Shown here: positions 41,744 through 52,113 of the stretch, piece after piece
Layout: each line of letters starts with the position of its first letter
Position numbering within the stretch: the stretch's first letter is position 1
DNA from: Blattamonas nauphoetae
Lineage: Eukaryota; Preaxostyla; Oxymonadida
Length of the DNA: 64,000 nucleotides
Assembly: GCA_033064195.1 (NCBI GenBank)
Contig: JARBJD010000077.1
Location: 186,001 to 250,000, forward strand
Reading direction: 5' to 3'
Position numbers and translations under genes: made by a program
Notes under the pieces: generated by a model
The model's input: the letters and a program-made list of their open reading frames with translations, nothing else
Database searches by the model: none
What the model was told of the DNA's origin: nothing

Positions 41744-44700
41744 CTAAGATACAATATCGTGGTTCGGTATGTTGGTTGATGATGAGAACGAGATGTCGTC
41801 GAAACGAGAGAGAAGGGAGGAGAATGACGGACGAGACAATGGGTCTGTTTGGAGACATTGTTGGATCGTGTCTTTCGCATTCTGATTCGAGACAAGACTC
41901 ATTCGAGGAAGTCCTCCAGTCTCGTTCTGTCGAGCGGCGTTCACAGCATCCATTTCACCGAACGGAACGTTCTCCGTCAGAAGCTCCCAAAGAATTAGAC
42001 CCAAACTGAACACTGCGGCCTTCTCTCGATCCACTTCGACAGCATTGGCAACGACTTCAGGTGCTTGCCAGCGAAGTCCTTCGAAAAGCTTGTTTGGTGT
42101 GGGTTGCTGTGGACCTGAAGTGATGTCTAACGAAGGCTGGGGAAGGGGTTGCGTGTAGCCGTGTTTGAGGGCGATGTTCTGGTTTGGGTCGAAGTGTTGG
42201 GAGTTTTCTTCCAGTTGAGTCATTGACAACTCGAAGTTGAGTGATTCCGCCTCATGTTCCGATCGAAAAAAAGATTCCCGTGGCTTGTCATTTGTTGAGA
42301 GAACAGAGGATGAATGGTTGTTGGAGGAAGAGACATTCGAATCTGCCAGTTGCGGTGGATGGACAAATGGTGTCTGAGGATTGACTCGATGAGATGACGT
42401 AGTTGATGACTGCTGTGGAGCATGTTGCAGGAGAGGGGCGTTCTCTTGGCGAAGCTGGAGGTACAATTGATTATCTCTGTCGAAGAGGATCCAGTGGGAT
42501 GAGAGATGTGTCAGAGCTTCTGCTTCAGGGATGTGAGCTTTGAGATGCTGGAGTGTCCGTGTCAATGTTATCATCAGTGCACGCTTGTTGATTTCCCTCT
42601 TCTCGTCACCATGCAACCGATTGAAAAGCGTGTCTGTTCTCGAAATGACAGATGTCGCGAAATCTCCCGAACAGCTCATCACTTCCACATGTGGAGCGTT
42701 CTTCAGGCTTCTCTCACTTCGTGGATCCGACTCAGAAGGAATACTCGAATTCTCAACTGTGCTTTCGTGGAATGTGTCGATTCCTGATCGTGTGGTGAGG
42801 TCAGGCTTGATGAGGTCGTTCGTAAATTGCGCGTGAATCAACATGTTCTCTTCTTCCACTTTGATTCCGTCTCCATCTTCTTGAACTTGGTCCAGCTCTT
42901 TCTGTGCGGCGAGTGATTTCTTGGTTTTCTTCCGACGACAACAGAAAACGATGATGATCAGAGAGATGATGAGAAGGAGAGCGATAAGAGAAGAGGCGAT
43001 TGGGATGACGACTGACATTGCTCGTTTCGTTTGAGCTTTCTTCTCCTCGGCGTGGCTCATTTTGATGAGGAACGATTCTTTTGTGTCAACATCGCGTCCG
43101 AACCTGAGTCGTCCCGTCCATTTGAACTCTGAGTCGAGCTCCTTCTCAAGAGTCGAGAGATTCACTTCAAATGAGATTGATGTTTCGTTGAATGACTGCG
43201 TTGTTGACTCGTCGAGAGGGAGGCTGAGTGATGAGTGAGCATTGTCTTGAATGGCATCTTTCTCTTCAGAGACTTTGAGTGATAGATCGCAGGGAATCAA
43301 TGTCGAGCCATGAATGACGATGGAGAAAGATTGCTGTTTCTTGTTGAACGAGCACGTCGAGGATGAAGAGACAGACGGGATGAAGAATGGCGAGAGATGG
43401 GTTTCTGTTCCGTTCCGCACGTCGCAATCCGTCCCTCCAATCCAAAGATTCTGATCTGCTGCTCCATCCAAATGATGAAGAATCGTTCCGTTCCCCGAGC
43501 AGAAGATATTGCGTCGAATGGATGGGAATAACGGCGAAGGATGAATGTTGTCGGAGAATGTCGTGTTGGTTAGGCTCAGCCATCCACCATTTTGGGAAAT
43601 CCCTCCTTGCCTCGCATTCGAGAAGTCAGATAATCGGAGCGTTGTCCAAGAATCTGTCAGTCGAATCATTCCGGTTGACCACGAACAGATTTGTTCTTCG
43701 TCAAGTTCGGGTTGGGAAGATTCCTGAGAGCTTGAGAAATGGCACGAATCAAGCACAATTTGGCTGTTTTCTCCATTTCCACTCGCTTCAACATACACAT
43801 CACAAGAACAGTTTCTGAACGTCAACTTTTGGATTTCAACATGAGTGAATGAATTCAGCACAATTGGAGTTCGGGTGAACGACGCAGAGTTGAATGTCGT
43901 GTTCTCCAATGTCAGATCACCGCCGACGAGATTGATGAGTTCGAGATCAAACGATCCAGTTTTCGCGAATGAGCACGATGTCATGACCAACTCTCCAACA
44001 CCAGTTGTGAACAGAGCAGAGCATTCCGCATGGTTAAGATCGAAGTTCAGCCGCGACACTTCCAGAATGTGAGAGCCCAAAAGATCCCCATCCACGAAAC
44101 AACCAGTCTTCTCCACTTGGATCGTCTGGCGACCGATTTTGGAGGTGAGATGGAGGTTGTCAGGATCGAAGACGAACACTTCAGCGAGTTGTGTCGTTCC
44201 AACAACAAACAACTCGAATGATGAGGCGCCGCGAAGGTGGGAGTGGCCTTTGGTGAGTGAGCGACAGATTCTGTCCATATGTCCACATCCGTTCGAGTCT
44301 CGTCCTTCTGGCCCAACGTAGATTCTCGATTCCCGATATTCAACAAGATAGTACAGCAGAGAGATGGAATGGAACATCGAGTCTGATTGTTCGTTGTGGT
44401 CGATTCCGAACAGGAGAGAGTCGTTTGCGGGAGATGCAAGACCAGAAGATGTTGTTTGAAATGAAGTTGTCGAAATGAGGTCTTCAAATCCGAATCCTTC
44501 CACGAAAATCCAACCTCCCTTCGAATCTCTTCCACATGAACAGGTGGAATCGAACGAGCAGTCGAACAGGAGAGCATAGTCTGGCAGATTTTGGCAGCAA
44601 CTGAACCAAAGAACACCACCATCTCCCTCAGACGTACACGATGAGAACGAAGTGTTGGATATCTGGAGACGGCCTGAGATGGAGAGAGTTGCAGAGATGA

Positions 44701-47700
44701 CTGAGCCTGGAAGGGTGGAGTGGAAAGACGAGAAGGAGCAAGTATCAACAAGGAGACCACCCGTTCCAGAGATTGAAATCAGAGGATGCTGAAATGAAGA
44801 GCCGCTCGCAGTGAACGATAAATCGGATAACGAAAGAGAGTTTTCTGGAACTGAGAGACTGCCAGTCGACAACACAGACACCTTCTCCATGTTCACATCA
44901 CCTCCACTGATGACAAATGAAGTCCATCGGTTGATAATCTCTGAAGTAAGCTCTCCCGAACTTTGAAATGAAAGTGAGGCCGAAGTGTCGCTTCGAAGAT
45001 GAGTGATTGATTCCGAGAGAGTCTTGCATGGCAGAGCCTCCGATCCACAGCCAATCACGTCCAGTCCAGCAGAATTCACATAAATCGACTTTTCTGTCCT
45101 TTCCAGAAGATACACAAGAAGAGTGGACGATGCAAACGGAGTACTAGTCAGAGACGAGTCTGTGCACCAGTATTGACCTTCATCGTCGCCTCCGAATGTT
45201 GGTGGATGACCTGCCCAGTTTGCGGGAACGATCTGGTTGGTGAGATCGGTTCCTTCAACCAACACGAGGTGAGGGTCTTGTGATGATGATTGGCAATCAG
45301 AAAATGTGAGATCTTTCACAATCATTGCGATATCGGTGATGAGGTGGATGGCAGATGAAGAGAACTCAATGTTGATGAAGGCGATGTCGATGAGAGAGAC
45401 AGAACTTGTTGGAGCATTGACTGAAACGAGAGGCGACGAGAAACGACTTGCACTTGTGCCAGTAGTGTTGATCTGAATGTCTTCCATACAAACAGAACCG
45501 CCGTAGACGGAGACGACACTGACTGACGAGGAAGAGTCAGATGAGGCAATCATTTTGCAGTTGGCGAGGTTCAAGTTGCTGGCTGATGAATCCATTGTGA
45601 ACAGCTCATTTGTCGTCTTCAAGAGAAAATCAATGTTCGACACAGAAAGAGTGGCTTTGTTTGTGAGAGAGAACAGAGGGACATTCGCGACCGATGAATC
45701 ATTGAATTTGACGACTGAACGTGAGAAATTAGCTTTATTTTGATCTGCTGCAGTTGTTCCAGTCAACTTCACATTCTGATCAGACACAGTCATTGGATGC
45801 TCAGAATATGTCATGTTCCACACAAACTGAGCCTTCATCTCGATGTCTTCTTCATCGTGCTTTGATCGGAGGGTGACAATTGCATATCCGAGTGTTGCAC
45901 AAAAAGAAGATGTCCATTTGCACTCTTCGCCGTCTGTTCCGCTCATCCCGGTCGTCAACTCTTTCACAGATCCATTCACCGAGACAGTTGGAAGAGGAAT
46001 GATGAAACCAATCTCGTTCATCTCTTCTTCATCATCTTCACGACCCTCAATCTCCACATGTGGCCAGTCACTCAGAGAACCTCCTCCAAATTGACCGATT
46101 TCTTGAACTGATTTAGTTCCGAAAATGTCTTTTCCAACATACACGTCGTTTCCTGACAGAGTGGCCTTGTTTCCTGAAAAGCGAGCGTGGTTTACTGGAG
46201 TGCTGAAGAATTGGATTGGATTCGTGAGTGTGGTCGTTCCTTCTACACAGACAGCCCCTCCTCTCTCTTTGGCTCTACAGTTTAAGAATGTTGTTGAAAA
46301 AAGTGAAGTTTTGTCGTGGGTGACGAGGAGGCTGTTTGAGGACGAGAGTTCCACCCAAATTGCTCCCCCATTTTGGGATGAGCATTCCTCGAAGTAGCAT
46401 TGTTGAACCGTGACAATCGTGGAAGTGGCGTGGATGACACTTCCATTCCCTGTGGATGTCATTTGAAAGAAGGATGTTCCTGAAAGAACGATTGTCCCTC
46501 CGGTTCCCTGAAACAAAGAACAACCGAGAAATGTGAGTGGTTTTGAGATCTTCAAACCACTGATTTGGAATAACCCAGCCGACAACGAGAAAAATGGGAT
46601 CGACATTTGATCAGAACTGAAAGACAGCTTGCACTCGTGGTTCACGATGCGGAAGACTCCTGTTGAATCCTCGACGACATATGGTGTCACAGTTGGCGGT
46701 TCTGAAAAGACAGTCGATCCTCGTCCAAACTCAACGGATCCATTTTGACGGACAGTAACGAGTGCGACAGAAGTTGTCGTAGGATTGGCAGTATTCCACG
46801 ACCATCCAATTGTCACATTCTCAACGATGTGTGGTTCGATCGGAACAGTGAGTCCGGTGAGGTCAGCATTGACAGATCCACAGAACAGGAAGGTTTCCTC
46901 TGTCATCTTTTTGATTGACGTGAATTGTGATGCCGGGATGGCTTGTGGGTACTTGGCAACAAGCGGAAAATCGACACCGTCCAATGAGTAACCGAATCGA
47001 TTGAAGAAGACGATGCGAGTGGCGACTCCGAGGCGAAGATAACTGAGCTGGGGACTTGTTGATCGGAGGGTAGTTCCGGAGACGTTTTTAGCTGAAAATG
47101 ACTCAAGAACAATGTCATGTGCGAAGAGTGTGGTCCCATCTGTTGTTGTTGATTCCGTTTTCGCTTCGTTGTTGTTGAAATTAAGTTCACGGAAAGAGAT
47201 AGTCCCTTGACCCTTTCCATTCAGGAGAAGTGATCCAGCTCTTCCTGAAGACGAACAATTCCCAAAATCAGACGTGTCGATGACAAACCGACCCGTTGAC
47301 TCCGAATCAATGCAGCTCGCTCCTTCCCCGTGTGTCCGAGTGATCAGCATGAAATATGTGCCGAGTACGTTCAGAGACGCAGATCCAGAGACGGACACGA
47401 AAGCAAAGCTCGTCAAGTTGACTTTATCAAACCTGCAGCGGAAGAGCGTTGTCATCCCTTTCGACATCGAAATCAGAGAAGACGAGTGAGAGTTGATCTG
47501 ATCTATTCGGATGAAAGAGAGGCGGAGTATGCCTTCCTCGTCCATCCCAATAACATTCGTATTTGGAGTCAAAGGGAGCAGTGTCATCGAACGCAGGTTC
47601 ACATTTCCTCCATCCCCCACAGTCATTCCAGCTGAAGTCAGAGTGGTGAAGAACGACGAGTCTTGAACCCATCCATTCCCAACCAGCTCGACTGACCCCG

Positions 47701-49717
47701 AAATTGTCCGTGTTTCGTCTGTGAACTGCCCCGTTCCAATCATAACACGATTTCTCGCTGGAAGAGGTTGAGTTACAGCCAAAGCTTCGTTGATTGTTGA
47801 ACACGGCTGAATCTCTGAGCACGTCGATCCTGATCCTTCAGCAGCAACTGAGAGACTATGCTCATAATCTGTCGTTGTCGAAGGGTCAGGGAGAAGAACC
47901 TCCGCGAGAGGATGTACTCCGTTGAGAACAGCATTGTTATAATAACTGATTTTGGGGGCGAGTGATGTTGATGTGCACCCGACGATGTATGTCGTGTTGA
48001 AGAACGAGAGTGAGTAACCGGCGAAGAGATCATTTCCGCTGAAGTGCAGTCCTTCTGTCGCAATGTTCTCTTCAAAATGGCAATCTTCCCACACACTGAG
48101 GAGCAGGTGGCTAACGGCGGCCGCAGCTCCTCGTTTTGCAGAATTATGTCCAAAACGACACCGATGAAACCCAGCAGAGTGCTTTCCAGTCTCAACACAA
48201 CCTCCGCTGCCTGTTGCTTGATTATCCGACATGAGACAATCAGACATGATCAACTCGCCTCCATACGCGACTCGTATGACTCCTCCACCACCAGTCGCTG
48301 ATGCTCCCTTGAATTGGCAGTTCGAGATATGAGCAATGACGGCTTGACCAACCAGACGGAATGATCGCGGGCTGGACTTATCTGGTGGAGTTGTGAAGTT
48401 TGAGGAGACGATGAGGGCAGTGTGCGAGCGCTCTATTTGGATGAGATCATGTGAATGTGGGTTGTTGTCAACAGATCCATAGACACACGAAAATTTTTGA
48501 ATGTTCATCGACGGGAATGCTCCTGAGAGAGGAATGATCTTTGCGAATACCACCTGAAGTGAAGAAGTGGTGTTGACTGTGAATGAACAATTGTGGAGAG
48601 TGAAATCATCAGAGAAGTTGGTTAGAAGGATGAAAGTGTTGTGTTTTGTTGGATTTGTCGAGGTGACTATACAATTGACAAAAAAGACAGGATCCGCGAG
48701 TGATGTAACATTCAGTCGATCGGAGAGGAGAAGAGCGTTGTAAGTCTGTCCCACGAATGTGTAGTTTGACGGGTTGTGTTGGTGATGGTCGGTGTTCGTA
48801 AACTCGCTAAACGACGTGTTTGTGCACAAAAACATGTGCTTAGTCCAAAGTGGAGTAGAGATTGTTCCGTACAGAGCATCCGAGATGCTATGAAACGCAC
48901 TGTTCGTGATTCGCTCTTGTGGTGGACAAAAATGTGAAAGTGGAGGGAAAAAATCTACTGTCCTGGACATATTATGGCATGTGAGATGATTGACTGTCGT
49001 TGAGATGGATCTGGTTCCATCGTTTGGAGAAGCAATCACGATTCCAGAAGACGAGTCAATTGCTACATCCGCGACAAAACATTCAGTGAGAGTGATATCA
49101 TGGTGGGTATCGAACGTGGATGTGGGTTTGATTTGGCAGAATGGATGCATTGTTCCACCGGTGGTGTGGAAAGTACACGAGACGACTGCTACAGAATTGG
49201 TGTCGAAATCTGTGACTGTGGAGGACGATAACCGAAATAGCCTGGATCCTTCGCAGAGGTAAAACGAGCAATTAGCGGTTAACATTGTTGTATTGGATAA
49301 TTGAGCACAAAAGATAGTCGAAGGCTCATCCGAGTTTTGAAACGAAGTTCGGTCCATTATCTCACCTCCAACCAAATCAAAACAGACATGGTCACACGAA
49401 ACTGTTGAGTTATGTATTTTGAAGAGACATGTTGTCCCTACGATCGAGCTGGGAGTGATCAAGTTGGGAGTGATTCCATTGAAGTGAACACTCTTGCTGT
49501 GAAGCTCCAAATCCAAAATCGTGTAAATACCATCCAGAAGGATTGTTGACAGCACCGAGAATGTTTCCGGAACCTGAGTAACGTGTGAAATCGTTGAGTG
49601 GAGGTCATTGCTAAGTCGTCTCGTTTTAGAGACTTTGGGAGATGAGATGGAGGATGTTTCTTGAAGCCCATGAATGCAATCACCAATGATGAGTAATAGA
49701 AGAAATTTCATCCCCAT
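41744..49717 (-). CDS. beta-helix receptor pseudokinase, 2657 aa
   Basis: One uninterrupted frame. It starts MGMKFLLLLIIGDCIHG, a signal peptide; either of the first two Met codons would serve. A TATA-like TATAAAAGGG lies 34-43 bp upstream. The ectodomain is beta-helical with the landmark ISDALYGT ... LCTNTSFSEF and four C(G)....PC modules: STCSEIQPCSTI, about 629; EECKWTSSFCATLGYA, 1262; GCGSEALPCKTL, 1554; GCGHMDRICRSL, 1809. Before the membrane is FKWTGRLRFGRD; then a transmembrane helix (about 2230-2256, VVIPIASSLIALLLIISLIIIV) and FCCRRKKTKK. The cytoplasmic part has RTDTLFNRLHGDEKR (2362), SSHWILFDRDNQLYL (2405), a Ser/Gln-rich insert of about 110 residues absent from the paralogues, then RWQAPEVVANAVE (2546), FSLGLILWELLTENVPFG and DPLSRPS. 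It lacks the Gly loop, VAIK, HRD and DFG, so no catalysis is expected. It is the best preserved family member along with the 24.2-kb gene. Confidence 0.9.
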   Translation of the reverse strand: MGMKFLLLLIIGDCIHGLQETSSISSPKVSKTRRLSNDLHSTISHVTQVPETFSVLSTILLDGIYTILDLELHSKSVHFNGITPNLITPSSIVGTTCLFKIHNSTVSCDHVCFDLVGGEIMDRTSFQNSDEPSTIFCAQLSNTTMLTANCSFYLCEGSRLFRLSSSTVTDFDTNSVAVVSCTFHTTGGTMHPFCQIKPTSTFDTHHDITLTECFVADVAIDSSSGIVIASPNDGTRSISTTVNHLTCHNMSRTVDFFPPLSHFCPPQERITNSAFHSISDALYGTISTPLWTKHMFLCTNTSFSEFTNTDHHQHNPSNYTFVGQTYNALLLSDRLNVTSLADPVFFVNCIVTSTNPTKHNTFILLTNFSDDFTLHNCSFTVNTTSSLQVVFAKIIPLSGAFPSMNIQKFSCVYGSVDNNPHSHDLIQIERSHTALIVSSNFTTPPDKSSPRSFRLVGQAVIAHISNCQFKGASATGGGGVIRVAYGGELIMSDCLMSDNQATGSGGCVETGKHSAGFHRCRFGHNSAKRGAAAAVSHLLLSVWEDCHFEENIATEGLHFSGNDLFAGYSLSFFNTTYIVGCTSTSLAPKISYYNNAVLNGVHPLAEVLLPDPSTTTDYEHSLSVAAEGSGSTCSEIQPCSTINEALAVTQPLPARNRVMIGTGQFTDETRTISGSVELVGNGWVQDSSFFTTLTSAGMTVGDGGNVNLRSMTLLPLTPNTNVIGMDEEGILRLSFIRIDQINSHSSSLISMSKGMTTLFRCRFDKVNLTSFAFVSVSGSASLNVLGTYFMLITRTHGEGASCIDSESTGRFVIDTSDFGNCSSSGRAGSLLLNGKGQGTISFRELNFNNNEAKTESTTTDGTTLFAHDIVLESFSAKNVSGTTLRSTSPQLSYLRLGVATRIVFFNRFGYSLDGVDFPLVAKYPQAIPASQFTSIKKMTEETFLFCGSVNADLTGLTVPIEPHIVENVTIGWSWNTANPTTTSVALVTVRQNGSVEFGRGSTVFSEPPTVTPYVVEDSTGVFRIVNHECKLSFSSDQMSIPFFSLSAGLFQISGLKISKPLTFLGCSLFQGTGGTIVLSGTSFFQMTSTGNGSVIHATSTIVTVQQCYFEECSSQNGGAIWVELSSSNSLLVTHDKTSLFSTTFLNCRAKERGGAVCVEGTTTLTNPIQFFSTPVNHARFSGNKATLSGNDVYVGKDIFGTKSVQEIGQFGGGSLSDWPHVEIEGREDDEEEMNEIGFIIPLPTVSVNGSVKELTTGMSGTDGEECKWTSSFCATLGYAIVTLRSKHDEEDIEMKAQFVWNMTYSEHPMTVSDQNVKLTGTTAADQNKANFSRSVVKFNDSSVANVPLFSLTNKATLSVSNIDFLLKTTNELFTMDSSASNLNLANCKMIASSDSSSSVSVVSVYGGSVCMEDIQINTTGTSASRFSSPLVSVNAPTSSVSLIDIAFINIEFSSSAIHLITDIAMIVKDLTFSDCQSSSQDPHLVLVEGTDLTNQIVPANWAGHPPTFGGDDEGQYWCTDSSLTSTPFASSTLLVYLLERTEKSIYVNSAGLDVIGCGSEALPCKTLSESITHLRSDTSASLSFQSSGELTSEIINRWTSFVISGGDVNMEKVSVLSTGSLSVPENSLSLSDLSFTASGSSFQHPLISISGTGGLLVDTCSFSSFHSTLPGSVISATLSISGRLQISNTSFSSCTSEGDGGVLWFSCCQNLPDYALLFDCSFDSTCSCGRDSKGGWIFVEGFGFEDLISTTSFQTTSSGLASPANDSLLFGIDHNEQSDSMFHSISLLYYLVEYRESRIYVGPEGRDSNGCGHMDRICRSLTKGHSHLRGASSFELFVVGTTQLAEVFVFDPDNLHLTSKIGRQTIQVEKTGCFVDGDLLGSHILEVSRLNFDLNHAECSALFTTGVGELVMTSCSFAKTGSFDLELINLVGGDLTLENTTFNSASFTRTPIVLNSFTHVEIQKLTFRNCSCDVYVEASGNGENSQIVLDSCHFSSSQESSQPELDEEQICSWSTGMIRLTDSWTTLRLSDFSNARQGGISQNGGWLSLTNTTFSDNIHPSPLFPSIRRNIFCSGNGTILHHLDGAADQNLWIGGTDCDVRNGTETHLSPFFIPSVSSSSTCSFNKKQQSFSIVIHGSTLIPCDLSLKVSEEKDAIQDNAHSSLSLPLDESTTQSFNETSISFEVNLSTLEKELDSEFKWTGRLRFGRDVDTKESFLIKMSHAEEKKAQTKRAMSVVIPIASSLIALLLIISLIIIVFCCRRKKTKKSLAAQKELDQVQEDGDGIKVEEENMLIHAQFTNDLIKPDLTTRSGIDTFHESTVENSSIPSESDPRSERSLKNAPHVEVMSCSGDFATSVISRTDTLFNRLHGDEKREINKRALMITLTRTLQHLKAHIPEAEALTHLSSHWILFDRDNQLYLQLRQENAPLLQHAPQQSSTTSSHRVNPQTPFVHPPQLADSNVSSSNNHSSSVLSTNDKPRESFFRSEHEAESLNFELSMTQLEENSQHFDPNQNIALKHGYTQPLPQPSLDITSGPQQPTPNKLFEGLRWQAPEVVANAVEVDREKAAVFSLGLILWELLTENVPFGEMDAVNAARQNETGGLPRMSLVSNQNAKDTIQQCLQTDPLSRPSFSSLLSRFDDISFSSSTNIPNHDIVS

Positions 49718-49750
49718 TTCTCCTTTCGACGAAGAGGACGGATAGATCTA

Positions 49751-49760
49751 CCCTTTTATA
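49751..49760 (-). promoter_or_regulatory. TATA-like box
   Basis: On the minus strand TATAAAAGGG lies 34-43 bases upstream of the start codon at 49717. It is a perfect TATA consensus at a plausible distance for transcription to begin just before the ATG. The other receptor genes do not show an equally clear element. Confidence 0.45.
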
Positions 49761-50843
49761 CAATGTGACACGATGTTGTCCCTCAGTCTTAAAACTGAGA
49801 TATTTTGCCACATTGATGCTCAATGTGGTTCAATTTTCTGTCAATGATAATTGAGAGAGTTAGACACAGTTTGATAAAAAATGAGAAGACAAAAAAATCC
49901 GAGTGACGTGAAAACTGAAGAATAAAAACAATGATGGTCATGCTCCTCGCGACATGCCACCCCTATAAATCAGCAAGAGCCACTCCAGTCAGACATTCTC
50001 AACTTCTGAATTTTGAAGAACTGTCTTGAATAAAGTCGAAATAAGTGAGAAAAGTGAATAGTGGAAAAATGGTGTTGCGAAATGAAAAAAAGGGTACGTC
50101 AATATCTGAGATGGGTATGCATGCAACTCACTGAATTCGATTCTGGCTTCGTTTCGGAACAGGCGACCGACATCATGTGCATCCGACTCCTCGAGTCTCT
50201 GTGAGAAATCTCTGAAATGACAAGAATCTCTTTTTTCACAAGTTTGTCCTTGTTTTCACGTAGCTCCAGATCTGGGGCTACGAGTCAAAGGAAGACGAAT
50301 GGAAAGAAGAGTGAGCTCGGATCAAAGTGTCGGTGAGGTGTTCAATTTTGACGGAAGAGAATGCGTGCGACATCCAGCCGAGACGTCGATGCTGGATCCT
50401 GGAGGCTGTGGACATTCTCATCGACAGAAGACGATTGAGGTTGGGAGAACGAAGACGGCGAGAGAAGCGAAATGAAGACAAAGAAAGAGAACAGGCACTC
50501 AGAGCACGATGATGATTGCCAACTGAGCACTCAGATAAGAAGAGGAGTCGACTCCGAAAGAGGCTCCAGAAAGGAGAGTGAAGTGGACGAGGGAGTTCTT
50601 CCCGATCGCATTTGAGTTGTGATGAATGATGACAGTGAATGATGCTGCAAATTGGGAGAATGAAGAAATGTGATGGTGTGAGATGAATCCCAAGTCTGCC
50701 AAATGGTGGGGGGTGCTCGAGATGGTTTGTTGGAATGAGAACGGAGAAGAGTCACCAAAAGAGTGGTCTGCTCCGAAATAAGAAGTCCGCCAAGTCGAGT
50801 TGGTGATTGGTGAGATGACGATGAAGTGGTTGATATAGTGTGA
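49761..50843. other. intergenic region
   Basis: Upstream of one receptor gene and downstream of another, both on the minus strand. A minus frame at 50499-50702 ends with a hydrophobic stretch but has no supporting features. Nothing is called. Confidence 0.4.
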
Positions 50844-52105
50844 TCAGCTTGTCTCTATTCCTGACACAACTTTCGCTGGTGTGTTCAGCTGAGGAAGAGC
50901 GTGGGCAGCAGGAGGAGGTTCGGACTTTAGTCCGCCAAGACGAGTCTTCACATCGGCGAGCGAGGGTCGGGAGTCGGGAGAGAGCGAGAGGCATTCGGCG
51001 ACCAGGTCAGCAAAGTCTTGATCTACCCAGTTGTGGATCAGCGGCATCACACCTGCCTTGATCTGCCGAGACGCATTCACTGCATCCAGCTCCCCGAAGG
51101 GCACCTGACCAGTCTCCAATTCCCACAAGACGAGGCCAAGCCTAAAAACTGCCGCCTTGCTGCGATCGAACGACTCTTCCTGCTCGTTCGCTGTCCCTCC
51201 TTCCTTTGAATCCTGTTCAGGCGCGTTCCATCGACGATCTTCTCCACTCTTCGTCGAGGTTGAAACCGGGTGAACCCCACCTGATGCCAAAAGTTGAGGA
51301 AGGGACTCAATTCGGAGGAAGGTGTTCTGGTTCAAGTCCAGGATGATCCAGTGGGACAGTTTGGTCAGCAGCTCACTCGTCGGATGGTCAGCAATCATTC
51401 GCTCCAATCCAGTCACAATTCGAATTGCCATCTTCTTCTTCTCCACCACCCGAGCCTTCTCCACGTGCAGATGATGGTACAGAGTGTGTCGAGGATCAAC
51501 CGACACAATTCCAGGCTCCCCATCGCACTTCAGAGCATCCACCTGCTTCAGCGACATCATCGACGCAGTCTCGATGATCCGCTCGTGCGCTTCATGCTGC
51601 TTGTCTTCGTTCGCTATCAGCTGCGAGTTGTTGCTCATTCCAGTCGATCCGAAGATCGGTTTGATTGTGTCGTCAAGTCCATCTCCTTCCTCTTTCACAA
51701 CATCACCTGCTTCAGCCACATCCAATTCCTGGCTTGTTTTTTCCGCTTCTTTCTGAATCTTTCGGCGACGGCACAGAAGAGCGATGATGATTATGAAGAG
51801 TAGAGCGAGAATGATCACAGCAACAATGGGAACCACGATGGAGGTGACCACTCCTCCTTGAGACATGTTTCCGTTCGATGCCCCAGTCAATGAGAACGAG
51901 TCTGTGGTCTGACCATCTCCGAACACAAGTCGGCATCGATGATCCACTTTCTTGTCTAACGTCTGAAGAGACGATTGGGGGAGGATGAACGATAGTTCGG
52001 TTTCTGTCCATTTCGACGGTTCGAGAGACGAGATCTCGAAAGGAAGTGGTTGTCCAGAGTTCGATTTCGATTCGAATCCAGCTTCAAACACTTCCAATGA
52101 CAGGC
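50844..52105 (-). pseudogene. receptor pseudokinase, 3' half (split gene)
   Basis: C-terminal half of a receptor split by the element at 52114-54379. It begins in frame at CGLSLEVFEAGF, matching CGLSLEVFEWD of the 15.3-kb gene. It then has the membrane-proximal CRLVFGDG, a transmembrane helix (about 51780-51850, SIVVPIVAVIILALLFIIII) and ALLCRRRK. The cytoplasmic lobe shows RHTLYHHLHVEK, SHWIILDLNQNTFL, RWNAPEQDSKEGG, FRLGLVLWELETG and SLSPDSRPS; catalytic motifs are missing as in the paralogues. Met 52097 is internal, not a true start. Together with 54380-56139 it gives about 1006 residues after element removal. The gene also lacks its 5' end, so it is scored as a pseudogene. Confidence 0.8.
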
Positions 52106-52113
52106 CACACGGA